From: Aquimarina sp. U1-2
Lineage (GTDB): Bacteria > Bacteroidota > Bacteroidia > Flavobacteriales > Flavobacteriaceae
Assembly (NCBI RefSeq): GCF_017897595.1
Contig: NZ_JAGKIK010000021.1
Coordinates: 1 to 64,000 of the forward strand
DNA length: 64,000 bases
Direction of reading: 5' to 3'
Position 1 is the first letter of the stretch, and every line of letters starts with the position of its first letter. Positions 45,501 to 53,153 of the stretch are shown here, piece after piece. The notes beneath the pieces are model-generated. The model was given only the letters and a program-made list of their open reading frames with translations, did no database searches and was not told the DNA's origin. A program made the position numbers and the translations under genes.

Positions 45501-46709
45501 ATGACCACATCAGCATCAAAAATGAGTACGCAATTATCAGATAGAATCAATGCTCTCGAAGCATCAGCGACTTTAGCAATGGCTGCGAAAGCCAGAGAAC
45601 TAAGAGCCGAAGGAAAAGATATTATTGGACTTAGTTTAGGAGAACCAGATTTTAATACTCCAGACTTTATAAAAAACGCTGCTATTGATGCAATTCATCA
45701 AAACTACAACTCATATACCCCTGTTGACGGATATGTAGAATTGAAGGACGCTATAATTACAAAATTTAAAAGAGACAATAATTTGAGCTACGACCGCTCT
45801 CAAATTGTAGTCTCTACGGGTGCAAAGCAAGCACTTTACAATGTAGCTCAAGTATGTATTAATCCCGGTGATGAAATTATCCTACCTTGCCCATATTGGG
45901 TAAGTTACAGTGATATTGTAAAGCTTGCAGGAGGAACACCTATCGAAGTCAATACCACCATAGAAACTGACTTTAAAATGACCGCATCGCAATTAGAGGC
46001 TGCAATTACTCCGAAAACGAGGATGCTATGGTATAGTTCTCCGTGCAATCCTAGTGGCTCTATATACAGTAAAGAAGAGCTAAGAGCACTGGCCGATGTG
46101 TTGCAGAAATATCCTAAAATTATTTTAGTTAGTGATGAAATTTATGAACATATTAACTATGTAGGAGAACATGCGTCTATGGCTCAGTTTGAAGATATGT
46201 ATGATAGAACTGTTACTGTTAATGGAGTTGCCAAAGCTTTTGCCATGACCGGTTGGAGAATAGGATATATAGGCGCCCCTACAATTATAGCTAGAGCTTG
46301 TAATAAAATACAAGGACAAGTTACTAGTGGGGCCAATTGTATCGCACAAAGAGCGGTAATTACAGCTTTAGAAGCTCCTGTAGAGAAAATTCAATACATG
46401 GTAGACGAGTTTAAAGAAAGGCGAAAGTTAATTTTAAGACTATTGTCTGAAACACCCGGGTTTGAATGTAACGAGCCTGAAGGAGCTTTTTACGTATTCC
46501 CGGATATCTCATATTACTTTGGAAAAACATTGCACGGCAATTTGATAGAAACTGCAACTGATTTTTCTATGTTTCTTCTAGAACAGGCTAATGTTGCCAC
46601 CGTAACCGGTGTAGCCTTTGGCAATGATAATTGTATACGATTATCGTATGCAGCCAGTACCAAAGAAATTACTGAAGCCATAACGCGTATTAAGAACGTT
46701 GTTTCCTGA
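45501..46709 (+). CDS. PLP-dependent class I aminotransferase (aspartate aminotransferase-like)
   Basis: 402 residues. Fold type I aminotransferase of the aspB/AAT-Igamma type: IGLSLGEPDFNTPDFIKNAA, YTPVDGYVELKDAI, YWVSYSDIVKLAGG, SSPCNPSGSIYSKEEL, LVSDEIYEHINY, and the Schiff-base Lys in VNGVAKAFAMTGWRIGY. The C terminus has AFGNDNCIRLSYAAS with the substrate-carboxylate-binding Arg. Most likely interconverts aspartate and oxaloacetate, though related enzymes use other amino acids. A downstream second ATG (codon 8) is also possible as start. A strong terminator follows. Confidence 0.93.
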   Translation: MTTSASKMSTQLSDRINALEASATLAMAAKARELRAEGKDIIGLSLGEPDFNTPDFIKNAAIDAIHQNYNSYTPVDGYVELKDAIITKFKRDNNLSYDRSQIVVSTGAKQALYNVAQVCINPGDEIILPCPYWVSYSDIVKLAGGTPIEVNTTIETDFKMTASQLEAAITPKTRMLWYSSPCNPSGSIYSKEELRALADVLQKYPKIILVSDEIYEHINYVGEHASMAQFEDMYDRTVTVNGVAKAFAMTGWRIGYIGAPTIIARACNKIQGQVTSGANCIAQRAVITALEAPVEKIQYMVDEFKERRKLILRLLSETPGFECNEPEGAFYVFPDISYYFGKTLHGNLIETATDFSMFLLEQANVATVTGVAFGNDNCIRLSYAASTKEITEAITRIKNVVS

Positions 46710-46744
46710 AAAAAAGTTCAACTATTTTAAGTAAATTAATACAT

Positions 46745-46785
46745 AAATTAAGGGCTGTTTTTCTTCAAAAAACAGCCCTTAATTT
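46745..46785. terminator. Strong bidirectional-looking terminator after the aminotransferase
   Basis: A perfect 18-bp inverted repeat (46745-46762 with 46768-46785) with a 5-nt loop; the arms end in T/A tracts, so it could terminate in both directions. It is 35 bp after the aminotransferase stop. Confidence 0.85.
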
Positions 46786-46906
46786 ATTAACTTTTATATA
46801 ACACCAAAAAAGCACTTTAAAATACTAAAAGAGCAAAACTGTAGTTATTCTTTTTTATACTTTTCGTAAGTTTTACAATAGTTATTAACTTAAACCATAT
46901 TCCCCC

Positions 46907-47173
46907 ATGGATACTCTAGAAAAAGAACGTATAGTTCGGAAGAATATACTGCAAATCTTCAAAGAAAACTTTAATGTTAATCATACCGATGATGAAATTT
47001 TGGATATAAATCCAGAAAAAGAATCTGAAGCAAGCAGAAGCTATTATGAAACCATTGTAGATATTTTTTTGCTAGAGCCTGAGCATAGAGATAAAATTAC
47101 AGGTAAAGTTAAAGATACCATAAAAAATGTAGCAGAATTATGGACTATTACCTTACACTACTCTATTCCATAA
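46907..47173 (+). CDS. Small hypothetical acidic protein
   Basis: 88 residues, highly charged, no signal or membrane segment: ERIVRKNILQIFKENFNVNHTDDEILDIN, ASRSYYETIVDIFLLEPEHRDKITGKVKDTI, ending LWTITLHYSIP. A mostly helical cytosolic protein. No family recognised. It is isolated: a terminator lies upstream and about 550 bp of repeat-rich DNA downstream. Codon usage looks like its neighbours, and an ATG with A-rich upstream sequence supports expression. Confidence 0.65.
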   Translation: MDTLEKERIVRKNILQIFKENFNVNHTDDEILDINPEKESEASRSYYETIVDIFLLEPEHRDKITGKVKDTIKNVAELWTITLHYSIP

Positions 47174-47724
47174 TCCATAGTAAGTTTTAGAATTGATTTA
47201 CACTTTTTTGATTTAAGCAGGACCGATCGATAGGAAGGTGCCAGATGGTACTATCGAGAAAGGTTTTGTGCTTAGATAAAGTAACTTTTCACTTGCATAG
47301 TGGTACTTTTATCCGGTTGAGCCCTTCGTCAGAGCTTAGGAGAGGCTCGACCAAAACCTATTTTACGCAGATAAAAAGTTCTCGACTGCGCTCGAACAGA
47401 CATGTGGATAAGATTTTAAATTACTAAAAAAATATAGGGTTACCCATCTAAGTCTCAGATACTATTTTTCGGGATATTAATGATTAGTGATGGCTTACAC
47501 CCCTCTAAATCTGACCTCAAAAGGAGACTTTTGACTCCCTTCCTTTTGAAGACGATGGCGCGGTAGCGACAGGCGAGATAGAGCGCAGGAAAAGACATAG
47601 ATGTTTTTATCGTTATAAAATAATTATGCGAACTAAATGGGTGACCCGTAAACAATATTCTATAGTTAAAACCCTACATATTTATCTTCTGATCTATAAA
47701 AGTGCAAATCGGGTTTTTTCTTGG
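47174..47724. other. Repeat-rich intergenic stretch
   Basis: About 550 bp without a gene. It contains dispersed module M copy 2 (47316-47400) and a further inverted repeat (TCAAAAGGA at 47517-47525 with its complement at 47541-47549) inside a 'CCCCTCTAAATC...AAAAGGAG' segment of the kind often repeated in flavobacterial genomes. The higher GC of 47540-47600 stands out from its surroundings. Confidence 0.55.
47316..47400 (+). repeat. Dispersed module M, copy 2
   Basis: TTGAGCCCTTCGTCAGAGCTTAGG..., CCTATTTTACGCAGATAAAAAG and CTCGACTGCGCTCGA, in that order. The reverse complement of the same three landmarks is found at 57894-58001. Confidence 0.6.
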
Positions 47725-49221
47725 TTAACGATTTCTCCAAAAAAAGGGAGTTAATAAAATGAGAACCGTAAAAAGTTCTAATCTTCCTATAAGCATCAGG
47801 AAACAACACCACCATTTTCCGAAGTCAGGGAGAACGTCAAAATTATTTACAGGACTCAATTTTCCAAATGCAGGACCTACATTGCCTAGAGATGATGCGG
47901 CTCCACCTATGGCTGTTTCAAAATCTAGCCCCAAAGCTCCTAATCCTACAGAGCCGATAATAAACGCTAACATATATAGTATAAAAAACGCTAGTATATT
48001 AAATACAATTTCTTTTGAGACTGCTTTTGTATTGTATCTAACCGGCAATACGGCTCTAGGGTGTAGTGTTCGTTTAAATTCTAAAATTCCATTACGAATA
48101 GTAATGAGATGTCTTACGACTTTCATCCCACCCGAGGTAGACCCGGCAGAACCACCTAAAAACATTAAACCAAAGAAAAAAATAGTTAAAAATGGAGTCC
48201 ACATGGTAAAATCGGCACTTACAAATCCTGTGGTTGTCACTACCGCTAATACTTGAAATAATGAATGCCGAAAAGCACTTTCGGCTTCTCCCCAAACCAT
48301 TGGATGATCAATAGAAGATATAGACACATCTGCTTTAAAATAAATCACTAAGGCAGCAATAATTGTAAACGAAACTGTAAAGAAAAAATAGAGTTTAAAT
48401 TCTTCATCCTTTATAATTTTCTGAACCTTTCCTTTGAATCCAAAATAACTCAATATAAAATTCATACCGGCCAAAAACATAAATACAATGATAATGTATT
48501 GAATAAGGGGTTCATCATTCCAATACGCCACACTCGCATTTTTTGTTGAAAATCCTCCTGTTGACAATGTACTAAGTGCGTGGTTAATAGCATCAAAGAA
48601 ATTCATCCCCGCGAGTTTCAAAAGAATAGTTTCTGCTGCGGTATAGCCAAAATAGATCAACCATAATCGTTTCGCCGTATCGGTAATTCTTGGATGCAAT
48701 TTATCTGCATTTGGTCCCGGGGCTTCTGCTGCAAATAATTGCATCCCACCGATACCTAACAACGGTAAGATCGCTATGGCTAATACGATAATTCCCATTC
48801 CGCCGATCCAATGTGTAAGACTTCTCCAAAACAACACACCTTTAGGTATAATTTCAATATCATTTAGAATTGACGAACCTGTAGTGGTATATCCCGACAT
48901 GGTTTCAAAAAAAGCATTTGTAAAGGTGGGTATCGCTCCAGAAAATAAATACGGCAGTGTCCCGCTTAAAGACATAAAAATCCATCCAAAAGTTACTACG
49001 ATATACCCTTCACGCTTATTGATTTCCTTTTGATGCTCTCTAGTAAGAAACATAAGGGCAATACCTACAAACATGGTGGCCAATGCAGCCATCATAATTT
49101 CTACAGTAACACCATCTTTGTATATAAAACTCATCAACGCTGCAAGAAGCATAAATCCCCCGTTGCAGAGTAACAAGAGTCCCATAATATGAGATATAAT
49201 CTTGAAATTTAATTTAGACAT
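47725..49221 (-). CDS. trkH: Trk-type potassium uptake protein, channel subunit
   Basis: 498 residues, about ten membrane helices. The four filter loops of the TrkH/KtrB family are visible: SGYTTTGSSIL, LSTGGFSTK, VTTTGFVSAD and SLGNVGPAFG. It forms the K+-conducting pore in the inner membrane and is regulated by TrkA. The start lies 1 bp after the trkA stop, indicating an operon. No obvious terminator follows in the repeat-rich gap. Confidence 0.96.
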   Translation of the reverse strand: MSKLNFKIISHIMGLLLLCNGGFMLLAALMSFIYKDGVTVEIMMAALATMFVGIALMFLTREHQKEINKREGYIVVTFGWIFMSLSGTLPYLFSGAIPTFTNAFFETMSGYTTTGSSILNDIEIIPKGVLFWRSLTHWIGGMGIIVLAIAILPLLGIGGMQLFAAEAPGPNADKLHPRITDTAKRLWLIYFGYTAAETILLKLAGMNFFDAINHALSTLSTGGFSTKNASVAYWNDEPLIQYIIIVFMFLAGMNFILSYFGFKGKVQKIIKDEEFKLYFFFTVSFTIIAALVIYFKADVSISSIDHPMVWGEAESAFRHSLFQVLAVVTTTGFVSADFTMWTPFLTIFFFGLMFLGGSAGSTSGGMKVVRHLITIRNGILEFKRTLHPRAVLPVRYNTKAVSKEIVFNILAFFILYMLAFIIGSVGLGALGLDFETAIGGAASSLGNVGPAFGKLSPVNNFDVLPDFGKWWCCFLMLIGRLELFTVLILLTPFFWRNR

Positions 49222-49222
49222 G

Positions 49223-50572
49223 TTATAGGAAGAGCTTTTCTATTTTCTTGATCGATTTAGGCAAACAGCATACTACAACACGATCTCCTGCCTGAATATA
49301 AAAATCGCCTAAGGCAATCATTCCTATACCATTTCTAATTACCCCTGCAATAATAGCTGATCTGGGAAAATCGAGATCTTTAATCAAATTATCACTGACT
49401 TCAGAAGTTGGTTTTACAATAAATTCAAGCAGCTCGGCATTCATATTATTGAGTTTGGTCATAGCAACCACCTCCCCTTTTCTAATGAACCTAAATATAT
49501 TATTGGCCGCCAAAAGTTTTTTATTGATTAACGTATCAATCCCAATAGAGTGAGATAATTGAAAATAATCCATATTTTCGACCAAAGCGATAGTTTTTCG
49601 CACTCCTTTGGATTTGGCTACCAGACAAGACATGATATTAGTTTCAGAGTTTCCGGTTACTGCGATAAAGGCATCCATATCACCAATTCCCTCTTCTTGT
49701 AATAATTCGACGTTGCGACCATCACCATTAATAATTAGTGCATTTGGAAGATCATCTGCCAAATCAAAGGATTTTTCTTTATCTTTTTCTATAAGTTTAA
49801 CTCTAAATTTATGGTCACAAAGGTCACAGGATGTTTTATGCCCAATATTACTCCCCCCAAGAATCATTACGTTCTTGATTTCTTCTTTGGTTTTGGCCGT
49901 TAATTTATACAGCTCTTCAACACCTCCTTTAGACGTAACAAAATAGACCTGATCCCCATCCTTAAAGGTAGTATCACCCCTGGGTATCAAGGTATATTGA
50001 GTCCCCGATCGTTGTATGGCAATAGGCATAAAATGTAATTCTGGAAATACTGCGGCTGCTTCTCTAACACTTTTACCAACGAATAAGGCTTCTGGTGATA
50101 ATGTTGTACCTACCATGGTGAGCGCACCATCTTCAAACTCATAACTATCGTGAAATCCTGACTGATTTAGTAACAGTTCTATTTCGCTCGCTGCCAAGGC
50201 TTCTGGAGAGATTAATTCGTCGATACCAAATTTGGTAAAACCTACTTCTTCTTTATTCTCAATAAATTCTGTATTCGAAATTCGGGCTATTGTTCTTTTA
50301 GCTCCTAGCTGTTTTGCCAATACGCAGGCCGTAATATTTGTGGTCTCACTAGAGGTTACACCAATAACCATATCTACGTTTTCTACACGTGCCTCTTTTA
50401 AAATAGATATTGAAGTTGCATCTCCTTTAATCACCCGAATATCCAAATGAGTGTCTGCATAGTTGAGACATTCTTTATCGGTATCTATGAGAGTAATATC
50501 CTGTGATTCAAACGAGAGTAATTTTGCCAAATGAAATCCCACTTCACCAGCACCGGCAATAATGATTTTCAT
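49223..50572 (-). CDS. trkA: Trk potassium transport regulator TrkA
   Basis: 449 residues; peripheral cytoplasmic regulator that binds NAD(H) or nucleotides and gates TrkH. It has a duplicated architecture: TrkA_N (KIIIAGAGEVGFHLAKLLSFE, LIDTDKECLNYA), TrkA_C, a second TrkA_N (NVMILGGSNIGHKTSCDL, LIINGDGRNVELLQEEGI) and a second TrkA_C (SDNLIKDLDFPRSAIIAGVIRNG). Full length. A TATCTTTG box lies 79 bp upstream on the minus strand, divergent from menG. Confidence 0.96.
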   Translation of the reverse strand: MKIIIAGAGEVGFHLAKLLSFESQDITLIDTDKECLNYADTHLDIRVIKGDATSISILKEARVENVDMVIGVTSSETTNITACVLAKQLGAKRTIARISNTEFIENKEEVGFTKFGIDELISPEALAASEIELLLNQSGFHDSYEFEDGALTMVGTTLSPEALFVGKSVREAAAVFPELHFMPIAIQRSGTQYTLIPRGDTTFKDGDQVYFVTSKGGVEELYKLTAKTKEEIKNVMILGGSNIGHKTSCDLCDHKFRVKLIEKDKEKSFDLADDLPNALIINGDGRNVELLQEEGIGDMDAFIAVTGNSETNIMSCLVAKSKGVRKTIALVENMDYFQLSHSIGIDTLINKKLLAANNIFRFIRKGEVVAMTKLNNMNAELLEFIVKPTSEVSDNLIKDLDFPRSAIIAGVIRNGIGMIALGDFYIQAGDRVVVCCLPKSIKKIEKLFL

Positions 50573-50650
50573 CGGTTATGTATATTGTTTTCCATCTAAT
50601 GATATATCAACCTAAGACATCTTTGTATCATCTTAGCATATAAAAGCGTA

Positions 50651-50658
50651 CAAAGATA
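50651..50658 (-). promoter_or_regulatory. trkA -7 box (TATCTTTG)
   Basis: A perfect TAnnTTTG match on the minus strand, 79 bp before the trkA start and divergent from the menG box. Confidence 0.45.
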
Positions 50659-50736
50659 ATGCAAATTGGCTAACTAGTAAAATTTGATGGTGATCAAGTT
50701 AACACAATTCTATCTCTACTATCAATCTCAAAAATG

Positions 50737-50744
50737 TATATTTG
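50737..50744 (+). promoter_or_regulatory. menG -7 box (TATATTTG)
   Basis: A perfect TAnnTTTG match followed by C, only 15 bp before the menG ATG, implying a very short leader. Confidence 0.5.
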
Positions 50745-50759
50745 CCTAAATTTTTTTAG

Positions 50760-51488
50760 ATGTCCAAAAAGATAACTCCCTATAACGATACTTCAAGATC
50801 AAAAAAAGAGCAGGTTGCCGAGATGTTTGATACCATTTCTAAAAATTATGATGGATTAAACAGGGTTATTTCATTTGGTATTGATATACAATGGCGTAAA
50901 AAAGTGGTAAAATTGGTCAAAGAGACACAACCAAAATCTATTTTAGATGTAGCTACAGGAACGGGAGATCTCGCCATCAATTTATCCAAAACAGGAGCCG
51001 ATCAGATTATTGGTTTAGACATCTCTACAGGAATGCTTGATGTAGGCAGAAACAAAATTAAAAACAAGCAGTTAGATAAGGTGATACAAATGGTAAAGGG
51101 TGATAGTGAAAACTTATCGTATGACGACAACTATTTTGATGCGATTACCGTAGCTTTTGGTGTACGAAATTTTGAAAATCTTGAAAAAGGACTTACCGAA
51201 ATATACAGAGTATTAAAACCCGGAGGTATATTTGTTGTTCTAGAAACATCAATTCCCACAAAAACGCCTTACAAACAAGGGTACGCTTTCTATGCCACCA
51301 AAATACTACCGCGTATCGGCAGGATTTTTTCAAAAGACCAATCGGCTTATGCTTACTTAAGTGAAAGTGCTGCTGCTTTTCCATATGGTGAAGCGTTCAA
51401 CAATATTTTAAAAAAAATTGGGTTTATAAATGTGGAAGATAAACCACAAACCTTTGGTGTGGCTACAATTTATAAAGCTTCAAAATAA
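50760..51488 (+). CDS. menG: Demethylmenaquinone methyltransferase
   Basis: 242 residues of the UbiE/MenG family; the last step of menaquinone synthesis, methylating the demethylmenaquinone ring with SAM. Visible are [44 protein letters not shown] (SAM motif I), [31 protein letters not shown] and the C-terminal GVATIYKA. Flavobacteria respire with menaquinone, hence menG rather than ubiE. porT follows downstream, an arrangement conserved in flavobacteria as I recall. Confidence 0.95.
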   Translation: MSKKITPYNDTSRSKKEQVAEMFDTISKNYDGLNRVISFGIDIQWRKKVVKLVKETQPKSILDVATGTGDLAINLSKTGADQIIGLDISTGMLDVGRNKIKNKQLDKVIQMVKGDSENLSYDDNYFDAITVAFGVRNFENLEKGLTEIYRVLKPGGIFVVLETSIPTKTPYKQGYAFYATKILPRIGRIFSKDQSAYAYLSESAAAFPYGEAFNNILKKIGFINVEDKPQTFGVATIYKASK

Positions 51489-51574
51489 AAGAAAACCTAG
51501 AACTAGGCGCTATACTAGTTACAGCCAATCTGTACAAGTTTGTACTTTTATAGCCTGTACACTGTCTTTGAGGT

Positions 51575-51655
51575 AAGCTCATAAGACATCAGTTGGAAAC
51601 TAGTTTTTATTTCGAGGTAAGACTTGGAGCCTTTACATCTCGATTATCGAGTAAA
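51575..51655 (+). repeat. Upstream element U, copy 2 (before porT)
   Basis: The counterpart of 44286-44366: TTTTATTTCGAGGTAAG, GGAGCCTTTACATCTCGATT and a palindrome CTCGATTATCGAG. It ends 10 bp before the porT ATG. Confidence 0.6.
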
Positions 51656-51665
51656 TTTTAAATAA

Positions 51666-52373
51666 ATGAAAAGATTATTTATCCTTATTGTAATTTTAGT
51701 TTGCACTCAAGAGGTAAGTGCACAACTATTCTCTAAAGAAAAAGTACAAAACCTGCAAAATTTTGATAAACCAAGATTTAGCTGGGGATATATATTAGGA
51801 TTAAATAGTTATGATTTTAACTTTGACTACACTAGTGATTTTGAAGACGAAGATATTACTGTAGACAAAACTGTAGGATTTAGTGTTGGGCTTTTGGGTA
51901 ATATGAGAATAAACGATTACCTGGATCTAAGACTAGAGCCGATGGTGACTTTCACCCGCAGGGATATTACCTTTAATAATCCTCTTTTCACTTCTCAATT
52001 TGAATCTTTCAGAGAAGTAAGATCTACCTATGTGCACATTCCTCTACTGCTTAAAGTATCGGCAAAACGTTTAAATAACTTTAAACCTTTTATAGTGGGA
52101 GGTATATCTACCTCGATTAACTTGTCAAGTAATGAAGATAATCCTGATGATAATAATGCAGGAGAATTTAGAATGAAAACAAATACCAACTACTTTGAGA
52201 TAGGTTTTGGAGTAGATTTGTATCTGTATTATTTCAAATTTACCCCGTCTATTCGAGGCGTATTTGCTATGTCTGACGAACTGGTACAAGACAATGATCC
52301 TAACAGCCCTTATACCTCAACCATAGATCAAATGTCGACCCGAGGAATTTTTATCAACTTCACCTTTCAATAA
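51666..52373 (+). CDS. porT: T9SS outer-membrane protein PorT
   Basis: 235 residues with a signal peptide (KRLFILIVILVCTQEVSAQ). A predicted eight-stranded barrel: KPRFSWGYILGLNSYDFNF, VGFSVGLLGNMRINDYLDLRLEPMVTFTRRDITF, REVRSTYVHIPLLLKVSAKRLNNFKPFIVGGISTS and YFEIGFGVDLYLYYFKFTPSIRGVFAMSDE. The length, the HIPLLLK strand and the position downstream of menG fit PorT, an essential T9SS accessory protein, better than a generic barrel. It is convergent with the SpoU methyltransferase gene (1 bp between stops). Confidence 0.85.
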   Translation: MKRLFILIVILVCTQEVSAQLFSKEKVQNLQNFDKPRFSWGYILGLNSYDFNFDYTSDFEDEDITVDKTVGFSVGLLGNMRINDYLDLRLEPMVTFTRRDITFNNPLFTSQFESFREVRSTYVHIPLLLKVSAKRLNNFKPFIVGGISTSINLSSNEDNPDDNNAGEFRMKTNTNYFEIGFGVDLYLYYFKFTPSIRGVFAMSDELVQDNDPNSPYTSTIDQMSTRGIFINFTFQ

Positions 52374-52374
52374 T

Positions 52375-53115
52375 CTAACGTAAGGATACTCTTCGAAATT
52401 CGCTAAGTACCACAGCTGTAGCGGTAGCAACATTAAGACTTTCGGTTTCTTTATGGGTTCCAAATTGTGGTATGGTGATCATATCGGTTAACAAAGCTTC
52501 AATTTCTTTTCTTATTCCGTTAGCTTCATTTCCCATGACAATAACAGCTTGTTCTGGGACTATTTTTGAATATAAAGAATCACCTTGCATAAAGGTTCCA
52601 AAAAGCTGAGTATTCAATTTTTGTAAACTTAAAAACTCGGCCAGATCCAGATACGTAATATTCACTCTAGTTATCGAACCCATAGTCGCCTGAATAACCT
52701 TCGGATTATAACAATCTACAGTTTGTGTTGAACACACCAAATCGGGCACCCCAAACCAATCACATAAACGAATTATCGTTCCCAAATTACCAGGATCCCG
52801 AACATCGTCTAGAGCTATGACCAAACCAGATGTATCAATTTCTTTTGGTTCAGGGATACGAAAAACGGCCAAAGCTGTTTGCGGTGTAGTTAAAAAACTA
52901 ATTTTCTTCAATTCGTCGAGGGTAATTGTGTGCATTACATCTTCTGTCACCTTAAAAACATCTTCATTTATCGTATAGAGTTGATGAAGAAGAAGACCGG
53001 CCGAAAGCAATTCGTTAATCACCTTTTTACCTTCTGCTACAAACAACCCGTGTTGTTTTCGGTACTTTTTTTGATATAAACTTTTTATAAGTTTCTTTTG
53101 GTTTTTGCTAACCAT
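52375..53115 (-). CDS. SpoU/TrmH-family RNA 2'-O-methyltransferase
   Basis: 246 residues. An N-terminal substrate-binding part (SLYQKKYRKQHGLFVAEGKKVINELL) is followed by a SPOUT domain with the three knot motifs: VIALDDVRDPGNLGTIIRLCDWFG, AVIVMGNEANGIRKEIEAL and ITIPQFG...ESLNVATATAVVLSEFRR. It probably 2'-O-methylates rRNA or tRNA; the target nucleotide cannot be told. It is divergent from tamL, with the two starts 38 bp apart. Confidence 0.92.
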   Translation of the reverse strand: MVSKNQKKLIKSLYQKKYRKQHGLFVAEGKKVINELLSAGLLLHQLYTINEDVFKVTEDVMHTITLDELKKISFLTTPQTALAVFRIPEPKEIDTSGLVIALDDVRDPGNLGTIIRLCDWFGVPDLVCSTQTVDCYNPKVIQATMGSITRVNITYLDLAEFLSLQKLNTQLFGTFMQGDSLYSKIVPEQAVIVMGNEANGIRKEIEALLTDMITIPQFGTHKETESLNVATATAVVLSEFRRVSLR

Positions 53116-53133
53116 ACAAATAATGTATTTTTG
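53104..53133 (+). promoter_or_regulatory. tamL promoter
   Basis: TTTG at 53104-53107, an 18-bp spacer and TATTTTTG at 53126-53133, a full match to the Bacteroidota -33/-7 consensus. The -33 lies inside the first codons of the divergent methyltransferase gene. Leader about 15 nt to the TTG start. Confidence 0.6.
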
Positions 53134-53153
53134 AATCCATAATCAATAAGGGA

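Noticed and set aside
47245..47655. Short frames of about 60 codons in the trkH-proximal gap
   Set aside because: They lie within dispersed repeat sequence and show no conserved-looking composition.
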